Part shown: one piece after another, positions 4,894 to 5,654 of the stretch | How the letters are laid out: every line of letters starts with the position of its first letter | How positions within the stretch are numbered: the stretch's first letter is position 1 | DNA from: an uncultured Kouleothrix sp. | Lineage (GTDB): Bacteria; Chloroflexota; Chloroflexia; Chloroflexales; Roseiflexaceae | DNA: 5,654 nt | Reading direction: 5' to 3' | Assembly: GCA_937858455.1 (NCBI GenBank) | Contig: CALLYN010000341.1 | Location: forward strand, 1 to 5,654 | The notes under the pieces: generated by a model | What the model was told of the DNA's origin: nothing | Databases searched by the model: none | Seen by the model: only the letters and a program-made list of their open reading frames with translations | Translations under genes and position numbers: made by a program

Positions 4894-5654
4894 ACCACCA
4901 CACACGCTGTATCCGTGCCCTTGAGTGTGCCGCCGCCAGCCAAGTTGAGCGTGTAGTTGGCCGGCGCATTGCACCACGAGCCGGCAGCGCTGTAGCTTCC
5001 CGTCACCGTCAATGCCAGGTCCGCGCCGTCGGCCAGTATGTACTGCCCGCCGCCGCTTGGCCCCCAGCTGACCGTGCCGCCGTTTGGTTGGCCATCGCTG
5101 GTGCATTGGATGTTGCCCGGATCCGATGAGCTACAGCTGAGGTAGCTCCACTGCTGCGGGAAGCTGTCGGTGGCGAAGCTGATTGTCTGCGGAGCGCCGC
5201 TGCGATTAAAGATGCAGATCTCGTATGTCGCCGGCTGCCCTGCTACCACGCTTGGCGTTAGGGTGCGCTTGCCCATCTTGAAGATGCCCGCCTGCGCGCC
5301 GCATCCTGGCACATTCGTGGGCGTGGGCGTGCTGGTCGCCGTGCTGGTCGGCGTATCGGTCGCCGTGCTGGTCGGCGTATCGGTGCTGGTTGGCGTGTTG
5401 GTGCTCGTCGGCGATGCCGTCGGCGTGTTGGTGTTCGTGGGCGTGAGCGTATTGCTCGGCGTCGGCGTGCTCGTAGGTGTGAGCGTACTACTCGGCGTCG
5501 GCGTAATGCTCGGCGTGCGCGTAATGCTCGGCGTCGGCGTATTGGTGCGTGTTGGCGTATCCGACGGCGTGTTAGTGATCGTCGGCGTGCTGGTGGGCGG
5601 GCGCGGCGTGCTGGTGGGCGGGCGCGGCGTGTCGGTCGGCGGCGCGGGCGTGTC
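4887..5654 (-). CDS. Secreted/surface protein with Thr-Pro stalk and C-terminal DUF11-like domain, N terminus outside the window
   Basis: The frame is open on the - strand from the window edge to the TAG at 4889-4887, giving 255 residues. A GTG at 5312 is internal: the frame continues upstream without a stop. The first 114 visible residues are almost only Thr, Pro and Ser with occasional Asn, Asp, Ala, Ile or Arg, with Thr at nearly every second position (for example [11 protein letters not shown]), a stalk typical of exported proteins and often O-glycosylated. The last 141 residues form a compact beta-rich region: [19 protein letters not shown] and then [11 protein letters not shown] resemble DUF11-type domains (VxxGxxVTYxIxVxN, then a P-W pattern). 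It has six Cys (4, 33, 60, 70, 114 and 137 of this part), suggesting disulfides and an extracellular site. No LPxTG, no C-terminal membrane anchor. The signal peptide and any N-terminal domain are outside the window. The function is unknown. Confidence 0.85.
   Translation of the reverse strand, partial: DTPAPPTDTPRPPTSTPRPPTSTPTITNTPSDTPTRTNTPTPSITRTPSITPTPSSTLTPTSTPTPSNTLTPTNTNTPTASPTSTNTPTSTDTPTSTATDTPTSTATSTPTPTNVPGCGAQAGIFKMGKRTLTPSVVAGQPATYEICIFNRSGAPQTISFATDSFPQQWSYLSCSSSDPGNIQCTSDGQPNGGTVSWGPSGGGQYILADGADLALTVTGSYSAAGSWCNAPANYTLNLAGGGTLKGTDTACVVVN
5313..5654. repeat. Degenerate tandem repeats encoding the Thr-Pro stalk
   Basis: On the + strand this reads as repeated GGCGTnnnG units of 6 to 12 bases, encoding Thr-Pro on the - strand. 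Two stretches are exact duplications: a 24-bp unit at 5335-5358 and 5359-5382, encoding eight residues with the pattern TDTPTSTA, and a 21-bp unit at 5584-5604 and 5605-5625, encoding seven residues with the pattern TSTPPRP. All repeat lengths are multiples of three, so copy-number change keeps the frame. The block continues past the window edge. Confidence 0.85.

Noticed and set aside
4887..5312. GTG at 5312 as the start of a small - strand protein
   Set aside because: The frame continues without a stop through the Thr-Pro stalk to the window edge, and no ribosome site precedes the GTG.
5313..5654. CRISPR array in the repetitive 3' end of the window
   Set aside because: The repeats are short, degenerate, in multiples of three and keep an open Thr-Pro frame; there are no unique spacers between conserved repeats.

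Overview
The window is GC-rich, tightly packed bacterial DNA. It most likely comes from a Chloroflexota (Chloroflexia-like) genome. The support is indirect: long low-complexity Thr-Pro linkers in a secreted protein, a HEAT-repeat/transmembrane/SH3b protein, a TTG start, and miniature inverted-repeat elements carrying GGACTTACGC-type ends. I cannot name a species. Five genes read on the + strand and one on the - strand.

Layout: (1) 1-531 is the C-terminal CoaB part of coaBC (coenzyme A synthesis), cut by the window edge. (2) 544-1704 encodes a single-pass membrane protein with HEAT-like repeats on one side and an SH3b-like domain on the other. (3) 1705-1972 is almost entirely two related, adjacent inverted-repeat elements that fill the gap up to the next ribosome binding site. 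(4) 1986-3086 is mltG, the peptidoglycan lytic transglycosylase, with a TTG start. (5) 3091-3945 is aroE, shikimate dehydrogenase, four bases downstream of mltG and probably co-translated. (6) 3946-4100 holds two adjacent perfect hairpins with stems of 27 bp and 10 bp. (7) 4101-4877 is a divergent A24-type prepilin peptidase. (8) 4887-5654 (- strand) is the C-terminal part of a surface or secreted protein: a Thr/Pro-rich stalk of at least 114 residues followed by a Cys-containing DUF11-like beta domain. Its N terminus lies beyond the window.

The + strand genes run coaBC, HEAT/SH3b protein, mltG, aroE and look like a housekeeping cluster of cofactor, cell-wall and aromatic amino-acid functions. 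The inverted-repeat elements interrupt the cluster before mltG, and the hairpin pair separates it from the prepilin peptidase gene. The peptidase and the Thr-Pro protein are convergent, with only 9 bp between their stop codons. Both are envelope-related, but nothing shows that they act together.

I see no clear new multi-gene system, CRISPR array, tRNA or rRNA. The features most worth a second look are the tandem MITE-like pair, the 27-bp palindrome whose U/A-rich ends run opposite to an intrinsic terminator, the prepilin peptidase with a collapsed second cysteine pair, and the two-sided HEAT/SH3b membrane protein.
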